Notes: generated by a model from the sequence alone, not told the origin. A DNA stretch of 64,000 nt from Terrimicrobium sacchariphilum (GCF_001613545.1 NZ_BDCO01000002.1:1240001-1304000); one strand, 5' to 3'; shown: positions 17,161-26,714, numbered from the stretch's first letter. A program made the numbers and translations.

Positions 17161-18402
17161 ATGAAACAGATTCTTTGCCTCGCGGGATTGGCGGGCTTCG
17201 CGTTTGCTGTCGGTCCCGTTTACGCCCAACCGGTCAACCGGCTCGATAATGCTTCGTTTGAGTCCGAGATGATCAATGGACTCCCGGATGACTGGGAACT
17301 CTTTTGTCCGGTGGCTGGCGATGGCGGTGAACTATCGCGGGCCGGACGTGCAGCCTTCGCCACTGATGAGTCCGTATATCATGGCGGATCGCGGGCCGTG
17401 CGCATCTCCTCCGACAAGCCGACCCGCTGCGCCGTGCTGCAGCGCAGCATCCCCTGCCAGGCGGGGGAGAAATGGAAGTTCTCCGTCTGGATGAAAGGTA
17501 GCGGGTTGGGGGTGGGCGGAGATGCCGGAGCCATCGCGAGAGTGAGCTTTCTCAATCCAGCGGACCCTTCCAGGAATGCCGCGCTGACCCAGCGAAGCGC
17601 TTCCGTCCGCTCGGAAAGTGCGGACTTTGACTGGACGCGACTGGAGACGGCGGGCGAGGTGCCTGCTGACGCGACGGTGGCGCAGGTCGAGCTCTTCCTC
17701 TGGAAGGGAAAGGGAACCGTATGGTTTGACGATGCCTCGCTCGAGTTTGCGGCGCCGGCGTCCTCCCGCGCGCCAGACCGTGCGGGCAAGCTGCGATCGC
17801 GCAATGCTAACAACCGCCTCACCGGCCAGCCTCGGAGCGGCGAGCGTGTGATTTTCATGGGGGATTCCATCACCGAGGGGTGGAACCTCCGGGCGGCCTT
17901 TCCCGATCAGGACTTCGTAAATCGCGGGATCGGCGGGCAGTTGACCTGGCAGATGGTCTCCCGGTTTCCTCAGGATGTCCTCTCCCATAAACCGGATGCC
18001 GTCGTGATCCTCGCCGGCACCAATGACATCGGAGGCGCGATGCCACCGGAGATCATTGTTTCCAATATCCGTTCGATGGTGGAGGCCGCGAAAGATGCGG
18101 GAGCGCGCGTGGTGGTCTGCTCAATCCTGCCCGTCACCGATGCGCTCGCCACGCCCGCCAGTCCTCAGCTCGTTCGCACCGCGAAACGTCCGCCCGGGGT
18201 GATCCGGGAGGTCAATGCATTGCTGCGCATTATGGCGGAAGACGAAAAGGTTTCCTTCGTCGATCTGCATCAGGCCCTCGCCGACGAGCATGGAGCTTTG
18301 CCCGCCACGCTGACTGTGGATGGATTGCATCTCAATCCCGACGGATACGCGGTGATCTCCCCGATCGTGCTCAAGGCGATCCAGTCCGGTCGCAAAAGCT
18401 GA
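17161..18402 (+). CDS. SGNH/GDSL hydrolase with N-terminal binding domain
   Basis: A 413-aa secreted esterase with signal peptide (ILCLAGLAGFAFAVGPVYA). A galactose-binding-like beta domain spans about 25-197 (NASFESEMINGLPDDW start, KGKGTVWFDDASLE end) and an SGNH hydrolase domain follows. The catalytic blocks are visible: Ser in FMGDSITEGW (S236), Gly in GIGGQ, Asn in AGTNDI (N288), and Asp and His in DGLHLNPDGY (D386, H389). Likely removes acetyl groups from polysaccharide. The start was placed 4 nt after the preceding stop. Confidence 0.88.
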   Translation: MKQILCLAGLAGFAFAVGPVYAQPVNRLDNASFESEMINGLPDDWELFCPVAGDGGELSRAGRAAFATDESVYHGGSRAVRISSDKPTRCAVLQRSIPCQAGEKWKFSVWMKGSGLGVGGDAGAIARVSFLNPADPSRNAALTQRSASVRSESADFDWTRLETAGEVPADATVAQVELFLWKGKGTVWFDDASLEFAAPASSRAPDRAGKLRSRNANNRLTGQPRSGERVIFMGDSITEGWNLRAAFPDQDFVNRGIGGQLTWQMVSRFPQDVLSHKPDAVVILAGTNDIGGAMPPEIIVSNIRSMVEAAKDAGARVVVCSILPVTDALATPASPQLVRTAKRPPGVIREVNALLRIMAEDEKVSFVDLHQALADEHGALPATLTVDGLHLNPDGYAVISPIVLKAIQSGRKS

Positions 18403-18453
18403 CCCGTGGCAAAGATGATGAACGTCGCGCCTGGCCGGGAAACGGAAGACCAC

Positions 18454-19818
18454 ATGAACTCTCGGATCGGTGGCAGCCCCCGACGCTGGACTGTCGGTAC
18501 GCTGAGTTACTCTGCATTGGGCCTGTTCATCCTGTTCTGCTGGTTGCTCTGGGGAGACTTCTCATGGTCGATGAAGGAGCGGGCTGTGCCTCCCATCACG
18601 CAGCTGTTGCTCAAGGGGCACGGCGCCCCCGATTCGCTCATTGGATTTCTCATCGGCTCGGTCCCAGCGATCCTGACGATTGTGATCGGTCCGATCATCA
18701 GCTACAGGTCGGATCGTCACCGGGGCCGATGGGGTCGGCGCATTCCCTACCTGCTGGTTACGACGCCGATCGCCGTCGTTTCGATGGTGGGGCTCGCCTC
18801 CACACCTTATCTCACCGGCATGCTGCATCGGAGCCTTGGTGCGGCTTCGCCCGGGCTGCATCCCCTGTCGATCGTGCTCTATGGCCTGTTCTGGACGGTC
18901 TTCGAATTTGCCAGCATCATCGGTAATGCCGTTTTTCTCGCGCTGATCAATGATGTGGTGCCGGAGAAATTCCTTGGCCGCTTCTTTGGCGCCTTCCGCG
19001 CCATCGGCTTGATGGCCGGGATTCTCTTCAGCTTCTGGATCATGGGCATTGCCGAGACACATCCGGCCTGGATCTTCCTTGGCATGGGCGTGCTCTATGG
19101 AGCCGCCTTTGGTTTGATGTGCTTGAAGGTCCGCGAGGGCGGGTATCCGCCACCATCCGATGAGGCAGACGACGGGCGGGGAGGGTTCCTTCACTCGGCA
19201 CGCACCTATTTTCGCGAGTGCTACGGCCACTCTTACTATCGCTGGTTTTTTCTCTCGCTGGCTTTCTCCTGGATGGCGTTTGTCCCGGTTAATCTCTTCA
19301 GTCTGTTCTTTGCCAAAAGCATCGGCATGAGCATCGATACCTGGGGCAAATGCATGGCCGCAGCATACTGCATATCGCTGGTATTGGCTTATCCTCTGGG
19401 TGTTTTGGTCGATCGTTTTCATCCATTGCGGATCAGCCTGATCACACAGGCCGTCTATGTGGCTGTGGTTCTCTGGGGAGGGCTCTTCGTGCGCGATGCC
19501 GCGACCTTTGGGGTGGTGCTCATCTTGCAGTGCACGCTGGCCGGGACCTGGATGACAGCCGCCGCGTCGCTGCCACAACGCCTGTTGCCCAAGGATCGGT
19601 TTGCGCAATTCGCCTCCGCTGCCGCCATCGTGACCAGCCTCGGTACGATGCTGGCGGGACCACTCATGGGGTTGTTGCTCGACCTGACCGGGCAGGTTTA
19701 CCAGTACACCTTTCTCGTCAGTTCCGCCCTCGCAGCGACCGCACTGGTGACTGGCGTGGTCGTGCTCGTCAAGTTTGGCCGACTCGGCGGGGCGGCACAT
19801 TATGCAGCGCCGCAATAG
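18454..19818 (+). CDS. MFS-type sugar transporter
   Basis: About 454 aa, mostly transmembrane (about 12 helices). The loop SDRHRGRWGRRIPYLL matches the DRxRGRxGRR motif of glycoside-pentoside-hexuronide and related major-facilitator sugar transporters. The start at MNSRIGGSPRRW is preceded by GGAAG; GTG 18406 is an alternative that adds 16 residues. It lies 51 bp after the esterase in the same direction and probably imports the oligosaccharides or uronic sugars made by the locus. Confidence 0.85.
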   Translation: MNSRIGGSPRRWTVGTLSYSALGLFILFCWLLWGDFSWSMKERAVPPITQLLLKGHGAPDSLIGFLIGSVPAILTIVIGPIISYRSDRHRGRWGRRIPYLLVTTPIAVVSMVGLASTPYLTGMLHRSLGAASPGLHPLSIVLYGLFWTVFEFASIIGNAVFLALINDVVPEKFLGRFFGAFRAIGLMAGILFSFWIMGIAETHPAWIFLGMGVLYGAAFGLMCLKVREGGYPPPSDEADDGRGGFLHSARTYFRECYGHSYYRWFFLSLAFSWMAFVPVNLFSLFFAKSIGMSIDTWGKCMAAAYCISLVLAYPLGVLVDRFHPLRISLITQAVYVAVVLWGGLFVRDAATFGVVLILQCTLAGTWMTAAASLPQRLLPKDRFAQFASAAAIVTSLGTMLAGPLMGLLLDLTGQVYQYTFLVSSALAATALVTGVVVLVKFGRLGGAAHYAAPQ

Positions 19819-19823
19819 GAAAA

Positions 19824-19838
19824 GCTGACCTGTGTAAG
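19824..19838 (+). promoter_or_regulatory. Shared 15-bp upstream motif
   Basis: GCTGACCTGTGTAAG is identical to 15280-15294 and lies 87 bp before the pseudopilin ATG 19925. A related core (CCTGTGTAAG) occurs at 13111-13120. Three upstream regions of the same locus share it, which suggests a common regulator or promoter element. Confidence 0.4.
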
Positions 19839-19924
19839 CAATTTCTCATTCGAGTATGCGCCGAGGCGATATTAGCTTTTCAACGTCACCCCTTGGTATT
19901 TTGGATATTTCTCGGAGCACCCCC

Positions 19925-20533
19925 ATGAATCTTCAATCAGGCGGCCGTCGGGCATTCACCCTTGTCGAGATGCTGATCACTGTTGCCGTCCTGGGTGTGC
20001 TCGCGGCGCTTCTCTTTCCAATGGCCTCGCGAAGCGTAAAGTCCGCCCGGGCCGCACAGTCGCTGGCCAATCTCAAGAGCATCGGAACTGTGATGCACTT
20101 GTATGCGGGCGACAATAATGGCGCGTTCCCATTGGTCTGGGACAGCGCGACCTCGACCTCCTGGATCGCGACGATCTGGCCATATGCCTCGGATCGCCGC
20201 TTTCCCGGCACCACGCCCAACGCTCTCAAGGGTAGTATCTTTTACACTCCGCTGGCCGAGAACGGCACCACCGCACGGACCTATGGGATGAACGAACCCT
20301 TGCAGTTGAAATACCCATCCCGAATGTATCTCTCCACCGTCCCCTCGCCGTCCAAAGTCTCGCTGGTGGGTGATGTCAAAACCAGTGGCAGCTTCCGCCC
20401 GGATCAGGTCAACTATCGCAACAATGGCCTCGCACACGTCCTCTTTATCGACGGCCACACCGGTGCTGTCGGTTCATCCGATGTCCCCGTGAATACGGTG
20501 TCCGTCTTCTGGACCGGAGTTCAATCCAACTGA
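19925..20533 (+). CDS. Prepilin-type pseudopilin-like protein
   Basis: A 202-aa protein with a type IV prepilin leader RRAFTLVEMLITVAVLGVL, processed before the Phe by a prepilin peptidase, a long hydrophobic helix, and a beta-rich periplasmic domain ending in an HVLFIDGHTG-type segment typical of Verrucomicrobial PulG-like proteins. It has no pilus or secretion genes beside it. It lies at the end of a polysaccharide locus with the shared upstream motif. Start chosen at ATG 19925. Confidence 0.82.
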   Translation: MNLQSGGRRAFTLVEMLITVAVLGVLAALLFPMASRSVKSARAAQSLANLKSIGTVMHLYAGDNNGAFPLVWDSATSTSWIATIWPYASDRRFPGTTPNALKGSIFYTPLAENGTTARTYGMNEPLQLKYPSRMYLSTVPSPSKVSLVGDVKTSGSFRPDQVNYRNNGLAHVLFIDGHTGAVGSSDVPVNTVSVFWTGVQSN

Positions 20534-20846
20534 AATATCGTCCGCATGCCTGCGGTTCTCGATCGGTTTCCGTCAAGGCGGCCCCTCTTTTCTTCGTTCC
20601 CGTCGGGATGGCATGGAAAGAGGCATGGAAATTGACTGATCTCGGTACGGACATCCCGAGGGGATGAGGGGATTTGTGAGAAATCAGCAGATTCGGAGGA
20701 GTCTGTCTGGAATCATAACGCAATCGCCTTTCCCTGGCGGTACCCAAACCGGGTAGAGAACCATCCGGGAAGATGAGGCGATCCTGAATTGGAAAAATTG
20801 GACGCTGATCCAGCCGATTGGCTTTGGAAAGCTGTGTATAACCAAT
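20534..20846. other. Intergenic stretch, nothing recognised
   Basis: Between the pseudopilin gene and the tRNA no plausible gene is seen. A short hairpin CATCCC-GAG-GGGATG near 20652-20667 is the only visible structure, without a T-tract. Confidence 0.4.
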
Positions 20847-20920
20847 TGGCTGCCTCGCATGGATTCGAACCATGACAAAGTGATCCAGAATCACTTGTGC
20901 TACCGTTACACCACGAGGCA
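20847..20920 (-). tRNA. tRNA-Gln (anticodon CTG) with encoded CCA
   Basis: The minus strand folds into a standard cloverleaf: acceptor TGCCTCG/CGAGGCA, D-arm GTGTAACGGTAGCAC, anticodon stem AGTGA/TCACT with loop TTCTGGA (anticodon CTG), and T-arm CATGG TTCGAAT CCATG. Discriminator G and CCA (20847-20849) are encoded. Confidence 0.93.
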
Positions 20921-21406
20921 ATACTTTTTCCCCAAGCTCGAACCCGTGGGGAACTCCTCCTTGGTTTCCCAAGTTCAGATCTCCCGCCAGTCGCGCTGGG
21001 AGGGTCAGAATATCGACCCAAGAATCGAAATCAACGCAATTTTTTCCTGTTTGCGAAAATGCTCTTGGAGTCCTCCTCTTGGGCGGCGGAATGGATGCTG
21101 CGGGTCCTCGATTTGCCCTCATGGAGAGGGGAGGGCGGGTAATCTTGGAAAAAATCTCTCCAGATATTTTCCGCGTAAGGGCTGTGGGTTGTCCGGAAAT
21201 TCCACGGGACGCAGCTCCGTCCCCCCGTCATTGCGGCATGAACGGTGTCTGCAATGTTGCGGAAAACGCGGCGAGGGAGGCCCGGGCAGTCGGGGGGATT
21301 CCTCTGCGGCGATCCCCGGGCGGAAAATCATCCGCAGGATTTCTGCGATCCTTGTACCAAATAGCTGTACTTAGTTTTCTAAGTTATTCTATAGCTGGCT
21401 CGCCGC
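20921..21406. other. Intergenic stretch, no gene recognised
   Basis: Upstream of the GT8 gene. Short frames here have poor coding character. The last 60 bases are AT-rich and probably hold the GT8 promoter, but no clear -35/-10 pair is seen. Confidence 0.4.
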
Positions 21407-22315
21407 ATGATTTGTCTCGCCTATTGTGCCGATAGACTGATGTGTCCGTCGCTGCATGTATCACTGTTTTCAGTGCTCTCTCATGCGACGGACGAGGTCC
21501 GATTGTGGCTTTACCTTGAAGGCTATTCTCCTAAGGAAATCGATCGGCTGAAGCGCACTGTCCTTAGCGCAAGGCCGGATACGGTGGTGAATTTCATCCA
21601 GCTGGAGCTTGGGGTTTTCAAGGCCTTTCGACCATTTTACGGAAGCTATCTTCCCTATGCCAGGCTGCTGCTCCCAGAGATCATTCCCGCAGAGAGGTTC
21701 ATCTATCTGGATGCGGATACCCTCTGCACGGCGGACTGCCGTTTCCTGATGGGCGAGGAGTTGGGCGACGCCATCGCCGGAATGCGGGCGGAGGGCCCGG
21801 TCTCGTCCGCCCGGGATCGCGACGTGTTGCTTGCCGCCGGAATGACTGAGGATGCCCAGACCTTTAATAGCGGCGTCATCGTTCTCGACGCGAAGAAATG
21901 GAGAGAGGAAGGCATTGGTGAGCGTATCCTGGATTTTGGGCGTAACAACTCGGCGTATCTTTTTACAGCGGATCAGGTTTGCCTGAATGCGGTATTAAAG
22001 GATCGGATTGCCCCTCTGGCTTACAGCTGGAACGAATGTGTTTACCCGATCGGCTCTCGCGAACGTAAGGCTGGACCCGAGCAGCAGGAGCGGTCCGCGA
22101 TTTACCACTTCCTGGGAAATCCGAAGCCGTGGGATATCGGTGCATTTCTGTTCTCTCCGGGCTGGCCTCTTTTTTCTGAGTACGTTTCTCGTTCCCGTAC
22201 ATGGGATGAGGTGGCACGGCATCATATCCGGAGGGATAGCGTTGAGCGTGCCTGGCGATTGCGGCGAAACTACACGGCTGCCTGGAAGGGGAGCTTGTCA
22301 AAAAAGACCTCCTGA
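21407..22315 (+). CDS. Glycosyltransferase family 8
   Basis: A 302-aa GT-A-fold retaining glycosyltransferase. It has MICLAYCADRLMCPSLHVSLFS at the N-terminus, the metal/nucleotide-sugar motif RFIYLDADTLCTADC (DAD), FNSGVIVLDAKKW and the C-terminal HFLGNPKPW, all typical of GT8 (lipopolysaccharide glucosyl/galactosyltransferase-like). No signal peptide. Isolated gene; a role in glycan or LPS assembly is likely. Confidence 0.87.
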   Translation: MICLAYCADRLMCPSLHVSLFSVLSHATDEVRLWLYLEGYSPKEIDRLKRTVLSARPDTVVNFIQLELGVFKAFRPFYGSYLPYARLLLPEIIPAERFIYLDADTLCTADCRFLMGEELGDAIAGMRAEGPVSSARDRDVLLAAGMTEDAQTFNSGVIVLDAKKWREEGIGERILDFGRNNSAYLFTADQVCLNAVLKDRIAPLAYSWNECVYPIGSRERKAGPEQQERSAIYHFLGNPKPWDIGAFLFSPGWPLFSEYVSRSRTWDEVARHHIRRDSVERAWRLRRNYTAAWKGSLSKKTS

Positions 22316-22390
22316 GCCGCGTGGGGCTTTCGCCTGTTTCCCAGGGAGGCTGGCGATGCGGTTTTCCGCAAGGTCATGGACTCCACTCGG

Positions 22391-22417
22391 GCAACCGGAG
22401 TCACCGGCTCCGGTTGC
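22391..22417. terminator. Intergenic hairpin between convergent genes
   Basis: A perfect 10-bp stem GCAACCGGAG / CTCCGGTTGC with loop TCACCGG lies between the GT8 gene (+) and the rhamnosidase gene (-). It has no T-tract, so terminator function is plausible but not certain. Confidence 0.45.
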
Positions 22418-22429
22418 GGGCAGAGCAGG

Positions 22430-24700
22430 TTATTCCGGGAGCAACTTGATGCTGTGTGTCCCCGGGCCGAATTCAGCACTGGCGGGTTTCCGGAAACCCT
22501 TGGGCGCGACGAACGTTCCGCGGGAGTTTTCTGGAATGGTCAGGACGGCCTCCAGGGAACCATCGACGATCGTCCACGAGATGCCGGTCGGACCCTGAGG
22601 CGTCTGCAGTCGGGCTTTGGCCCAGGTGATCGTGCCGCCCGGCGAGGGCTGAAATACGACATGCCGGTAACCGGGATCACTCTCGTCGAGATCAAGGCCT
22701 GCGACATTTCGATACATCCAATCGCCCACGGCACCGTAGGCATAATGATTGAAGGAATTCATTCCCTCGTCCTGAAAACCGCGTTCAGGCGTCCAGCCGT
22801 CCCACCGCTCCCAGATGGTGGTCGCTCCGTTTTTGACGGGGAAGAGCCAGGACGGAAAGGTCTCCTGCTCCAGCAGGCGGTAGGCGATGTCGAGGTATCC
22901 CTCCCGGGTGAGAACGTCGAGAATGTACGGGGTGCCGACAAAGCCCGTGGCGATATGGTACTCGCGCTGCTTGATGTCGTGGACGAGTTCCCTCGTGGTC
23001 GTGGCGCGCACTTCCTCCGGTACGAGGTCAAAATGCAGCGACAGCACGTAGGCGGTCTGCGTGCCGGAGGCAATGAGACCCTCAGGCGTTACGTAACGCC
23101 GTTGGAATGCCTGGACGACCCGCGAGTGAAGTTCCGTGTACTTCTCCGCATCCTCCGCCTTGCCGAGGACCGTGGCGATGCGCGCCATGAGGCTGGCATC
23201 ATAGGCCAGGAAGGCCGTGCCGATCAGGTCCTTTGGGGTCGCGCCTTCGGTCTTCCCGCTGCCATCGAGGGCGAGCCAGTCCCCATAGCCCGGGTAAGCC
23301 GTGGAGTCGGGATGGGAGCGGATCAGATTGATGCTCGCCTCGGTGCTGATGTACTGGATGTACCGCTGCATCGAGTCGTAATGATCCGCGAGGATCTCCT
23401 TGTCTCCGTAGCAAAGGTACATCGTCCATGGGCAGATGATCGCGGCATCGGACCATGCCGGCCCTCCATCCTCATGGCCGAAGAATTTGACCGAGGGAAT
23501 GACCTCGGGCACGCCCCCGCTGGGTTTCTGAGCATCGCGGATGTCCTGCACCCATTTGTGGAAGAAACGCCGGACGTCGCGGTTGAAGGCTGCCGTGCGT
23601 ATGAAAACCTGCGCATCGCCGGTCCAGCCCAGGCGCTCGTTGCGTTGCGGGCAGTCCGTGGGCGCCTCGAGGAAGTTGCTGCTCTGGCCCCACCGGATAT
23701 TGTGCTGGAGCTGGTTGAGAAGGGGATTTGAGCAGGAAAACTCCCCGGTGGACGGCGCGTCGGATTGAAGCACGAGGCCGGTGATGTCGATCTCGGCCCC
23801 GACGGGCAGGCCCTCCACTTCGACATAGCGGAAGCCGTGGAAGGTGAAACCAGGCTCCCACGTTTCTTCGCCGCCACCCTTGCAGATATAGGTGTCGGTG
23901 GCCCGGGCGCCCCGCAGATTTTCTGTATAGAGCGATCCGTCGGCATTGAGGATTTCGGCATGGCGGAAGGTCAGCGACGTATCGCGGGGGGCATTCACCC
24001 GGATGCGGATACGTCCGCTGAAGTTCTGCCCCATGTCGTAGCGATGATTGCCGAGCGGCTGGGGATGAAACTCGTCGGTTTGGCGTACGCCCGGGTAGTC
24101 GATGGTGTCGAGGATGATGTTCCTGGCTGGTCCGGTCTGCGCTGGAGTCCATGCAGAATCGTCGTACCCCGCCTCGCTCCAGCCGGTGAGTTCCTTCCGT
24201 GCGTCGTAGATTTCGCCCATCAGGAGATCATTCTCCAGGATGGGGCCGGTGGCGGTTGTCCACGAGCCATCGGTGACGACGTGGGTGCCGGAACCATCCG
24301 AAAAGGAAATTTCGAGATCGGCCAGCAGTTCTGGTTTCGCGCCATAGCCCTGCCGTTCGCCCCAGCCGACGTGGCCACAGTACCAGCCATCGCCCAGCAC
24401 GACACCGAGCACGTTCTTTCCCGGTTTCAGCAGGGAGGCGACGTCGTAGGTCTGGAGCGGCACCCTGGTGTCGTAGTCCATCCAGCCCGGAGCGAGCGCC
24501 CGGTCGCCCACCCGCCTGCCATTGATCTCCGCCTGATAAAGACCCAGCGCAGTGATATGGAGAGTGGCTTTGGCGAGAGGACGATCCAGCCAGATCTCTT
24601 TGCGAAAATACGGCGCGGGAGCCATGGTTTTTTCATCACCCTGGGTGGAGGAGGAAATCCATTGAGAAGAGGAATCGAGGGAAGCCATGTGGTGGGACAT
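22430..24700 (-). CDS. Alpha-L-rhamnosidase, glycoside hydrolase family 78
   Basis: A 756-aa inverting enzyme that releases terminal L-rhamnose. The N-terminal Bac_rhamnosid_N beta-domain (about 38-200, GLYQAEINGRRVGD, APGWMDYDTR) precedes the (alpha/alpha)6 catalytic domain with DCPQRNERLGWTGDAQVF (D349, E355, D362) and ATTIWERWDGW (E631). No signal peptide, so cytoplasmic or exported by another route. Divergent from an AraC-type regulator, which probably senses rhamnose. Confidence 0.93.
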   Translation of the reverse strand: MSHHMASLDSSSQWISSSTQGDEKTMAPAPYFRKEIWLDRPLAKATLHITALGLYQAEINGRRVGDRALAPGWMDYDTRVPLQTYDVASLLKPGKNVLGVVLGDGWYCGHVGWGERQGYGAKPELLADLEISFSDGSGTHVVTDGSWTTATGPILENDLLMGEIYDARKELTGWSEAGYDDSAWTPAQTGPARNIILDTIDYPGVRQTDEFHPQPLGNHRYDMGQNFSGRIRIRVNAPRDTSLTFRHAEILNADGSLYTENLRGARATDTYICKGGGEETWEPGFTFHGFRYVEVEGLPVGAEIDITGLVLQSDAPSTGEFSCSNPLLNQLQHNIRWGQSSNFLEAPTDCPQRNERLGWTGDAQVFIRTAAFNRDVRRFFHKWVQDIRDAQKPSGGVPEVIPSVKFFGHEDGGPAWSDAAIICPWTMYLCYGDKEILADHYDSMQRYIQYISTEASINLIRSHPDSTAYPGYGDWLALDGSGKTEGATPKDLIGTAFLAYDASLMARIATVLGKAEDAEKYTELHSRVVQAFQRRYVTPEGLIASGTQTAYVLSLHFDLVPEEVRATTTRELVHDIKQREYHIATGFVGTPYILDVLTREGYLDIAYRLLEQETFPSWLFPVKNGATTIWERWDGWTPERGFQDEGMNSFNHYAYGAVGDWMYRNVAGLDLDESDPGYRHVVFQPSPGGTITWAKARLQTPQGPTGISWTIVDGSLEAVLTIPENSRGTFVAPKGFRKPASAEFGPGTHSIKLLPE

Positions 24701-24759
24701 TAGCGGCTTTCCCGGATTGCTTCCTTGATGATGACGCCAGATTATAGCATTATTCCGCC

Positions 24760-25647
24760 ATGCGACGGGGGCGTAATCTGCTGCGTGAGGCGTTCTTTTC
24801 GGACCCCAGGCTGGGCGTTGTGGTCTGTCGGCAGAGAGACCAGTCCCCGATCGAGATGCATGGTCATGAGTTTTGTGAGATCGTCATTGTGCTGGGAGGG
24901 ACGGGGCGGCATTTCACCCCGCAGGGATCGCGCTCAATCCTCGCTGGAGACGTGCTCGTGGTGAACCGGAAGCAAAGCCACGGCTACGGGGATACGCAGG
25001 GGCTGGATATCGCCAACATCCTCGTCGCGGATGAGGTGATGCGTGATGCCGAGGTGGCGCTCGGGTCCATGCCGGGGTATCACGCCTTGTTTACGATGGA
25101 GGCTGTACGAAGAAGCTCCGGGGCGGGCGATGCCCATATCCATCTCCGTTCCGATGAACTCGCCTGGGTGGAGAATCTGGTGGAGTCGATGGAGGCGGAG
25201 GGTCGCCGCCCGGACGATGGCGGTGGCGCGATGATTCGGGTCTGGTTCCTGCTCTTGGTGGGGTTTCTCGCCCGGCGCTATCAGCCCCGCGATGAGAAAA
25301 GACCGGGTCTCGATGCGCGCATTGGCACGGTGCTCGCACGCATCGACAGGCACCCGGAGCATCCGGTCTCGCTCGGGGAGCTTGCGCGCGGGGCCGGGAT
25401 GTCGGAGCGATCGTTCTTGCGCAGCTTCAAGGAGGCCACCGCTCTCTCCCCGGTCGACTATGTGCTGCGGGCGAGGGTGCGCAAAGCCGAGCGGCTGCTC
25501 GTTGCGGCGCAGCCCCGCCAGAGCATCACCGAGATCGCGTTTACCTGTGGGTTCAATGACAGCAACTATTTCTCGCGGGTCTTCCGCCGCTTTGCCCTGT
25601 GCTCGCCGAGGGATTTCCGGGCGGCGCGGCGAGGTTTGCTCCGGTGA
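24760..25647 (+). CDS. AraC-family transcriptional regulator
   Basis: A 295-aa regulator with an N-terminal cupin sensor (HGHEFCEIVIVLGGTGRHF, LAGDVLVVNRKQSHGY) and two C-terminal AraC helix-turn-helices (SLGELARGAGMSERSFLRSF; ITEIAFTCGFNDSNYFSRVF). The architecture matches RhaS/RhaR. It is divergent from the alpha-L-rhamnosidase gene with only 59 bp between the start codons, so it most likely activates that gene. The last 82 bp overlap antisense with the next lacI-type gene. Confidence 0.92.
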   Translation: MRRGRNLLREAFFSDPRLGVVVCRQRDQSPIEMHGHEFCEIVIVLGGTGRHFTPQGSRSILAGDVLVVNRKQSHGYGDTQGLDIANILVADEVMRDAEVALGSMPGYHALFTMEAVRRSSGAGDAHIHLRSDELAWVENLVESMEAEGRRPDDGGGAMIRVWFLLLVGFLARRYQPRDEKRPGLDARIGTVLARIDRHPEHPVSLGELARGAGMSERSFLRSFKEATALSPVDYVLRARVRKAERLLVAAQPRQSITEIAFTCGFNDSNYFSRVFRRFALCSPRDFRAARRGLLR

Positions 25648-26696
25648 TTTTCACCCGGCGAGGAAGGCTGTGTGCTTTCCTGCGGAGTCGCGCTCGGACC
25701 CGCAAACCATGTGCCGCTGATCTGTACCGAACAGGGATGTTCCGGCACGCCATACTCGTTGCGGTTGATTTGATCGATGACGAGTTTGGCTGCGGCCTGC
25801 CCGACTTCAAAGTTGTTTTGCCGGATCCCCGCGAGATTGGTCCAGGTTGAGTCCAGGCCGAGATGCGCGAAGCCGATCTCGCCCGGGATCTTCACTCCTG
25901 CCTCCTGTAGGTAAATGAGCGGCTCATGCTCAGCCGCCAGCACGGCGTCGGGTCGCTGTTTCTCGACCCATTGCAGGAATCTCGTGCGATCCCAGGTTTC
26001 CGTCCAGTGCGGAGGGATGATGGCCAGGCCTCCCTGCAAGCTCCAGCCGAGACATGCCGAGAGAGCGCGATAGTCGACCGTGGCGATCCAGTCGGCACGG
26101 CTCATGGCGAGGCCGATGCGGCGATATCCCAGCGCTGCGAGCTGGGTCATTGCCAGCCAGGCGTTTCGGTAGTGGTCGGTCCCTGCAAAATGACAGGGGA
26201 CATTCAGCTGCCGGTTGCCGACCGATGCCATTGCGTAGTTTTTCCATAAGGCGGCATCCCAGGGCGGAATCACTCCGGCCTGAATGATGATCCCTGGCAC
26301 TCTCCTGGCGGTCAGCGCGGTAAACAGCTTCCGCGGGTTGTCGAAGTAGTCCTCGATGAGAAACTCATCGATGCTGAATCCCGCCTCATCGAGCGTATCG
26401 CGATATCCCTGGTAGGACTCCCGATTGGTGGAGATTAGGCCCCGATTCCGTCGGGTTTTGCGATCGGTGAGGCAGGCGATTATCGCCCGCATCCGGCGGC
26501 GCGCGTTGCTGCGGCGATGGCCTGTCATCAAGGCCGTGACCATCGGGTTGGGCTTATAGCCCAGTGTCCTTGCCACCTCGGTGATACGCTTGCGTACTTC
26601 TTGCGAGACTCCCGGACGATTCCGCAGCGCGCAACTTACAGAAAAGATACTGACCTTGGCGATCTCTGCGATCTGACGGTAAGTGGGGTGGCTCAT
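25566..26696 (-). CDS. LacI-family transcriptional regulator
   Basis: A 376-aa repressor with helix-turn-helix TYRQIAEIAKVSIFSVSCALR (residues 5-25), hinge GYKPNPMVTALMTGHR and a sugar-sensing core (LGYRRIGLAMSRADWIATVDY, GFAHLGLDSTWTNLAGI). The last about 35 residues are very basic and of low complexity (AKRRKTREK at the end). They are encoded in DNA overlapping the 3-prime end of the AraC gene by 82 bp. Divergent from the PEP-CTERM/GH71 operon that begins at 26800, the likely target. Confidence 0.9.
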   Translation of the reverse strand: MSHPTYRQIAEIAKVSIFSVSCALRNRPGVSQEVRKRITEVARTLGYKPNPMVTALMTGHRRSNARRRMRAIIACLTDRKTRRNRGLISTNRESYQGYRDTLDEAGFSIDEFLIEDYFDNPRKLFTALTARRVPGIIIQAGVIPPWDAALWKNYAMASVGNRQLNVPCHFAGTDHYRNAWLAMTQLAALGYRRIGLAMSRADWIATVDYRALSACLGWSLQGGLAIIPPHWTETWDRTRFLQWVEKQRPDAVLAAEHEPLIYLQEAGVKIPGEIGFAHLGLDSTWTNLAGIRQNNFEVGQAAAKLVIDQINRNEYGVPEHPCSVQISGTWFAGPSATPQESTQPSSPGENHRSKPRRAARKSLGEHRAKRRKTREK

Positions 26697-26704
26697 TCTG
26701 ATGA

Positions 26705-26714
26705 TAACGTGTTA
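26705..26714. promoter_or_regulatory. Weak operator candidate
   Basis: TAACGTGTTA has matching arms TAAC/GTTA and lies between the divergent lacI-type gene and the PEP-CTERM operon. Short and imperfect in the centre, so only a suggestion. Confidence 0.2.

Noticed and set aside
20652-20667. Short hairpin after the pseudopilin gene as a terminator
   Set aside because: Six-bp stem with 3-nt loop and no T-tract.
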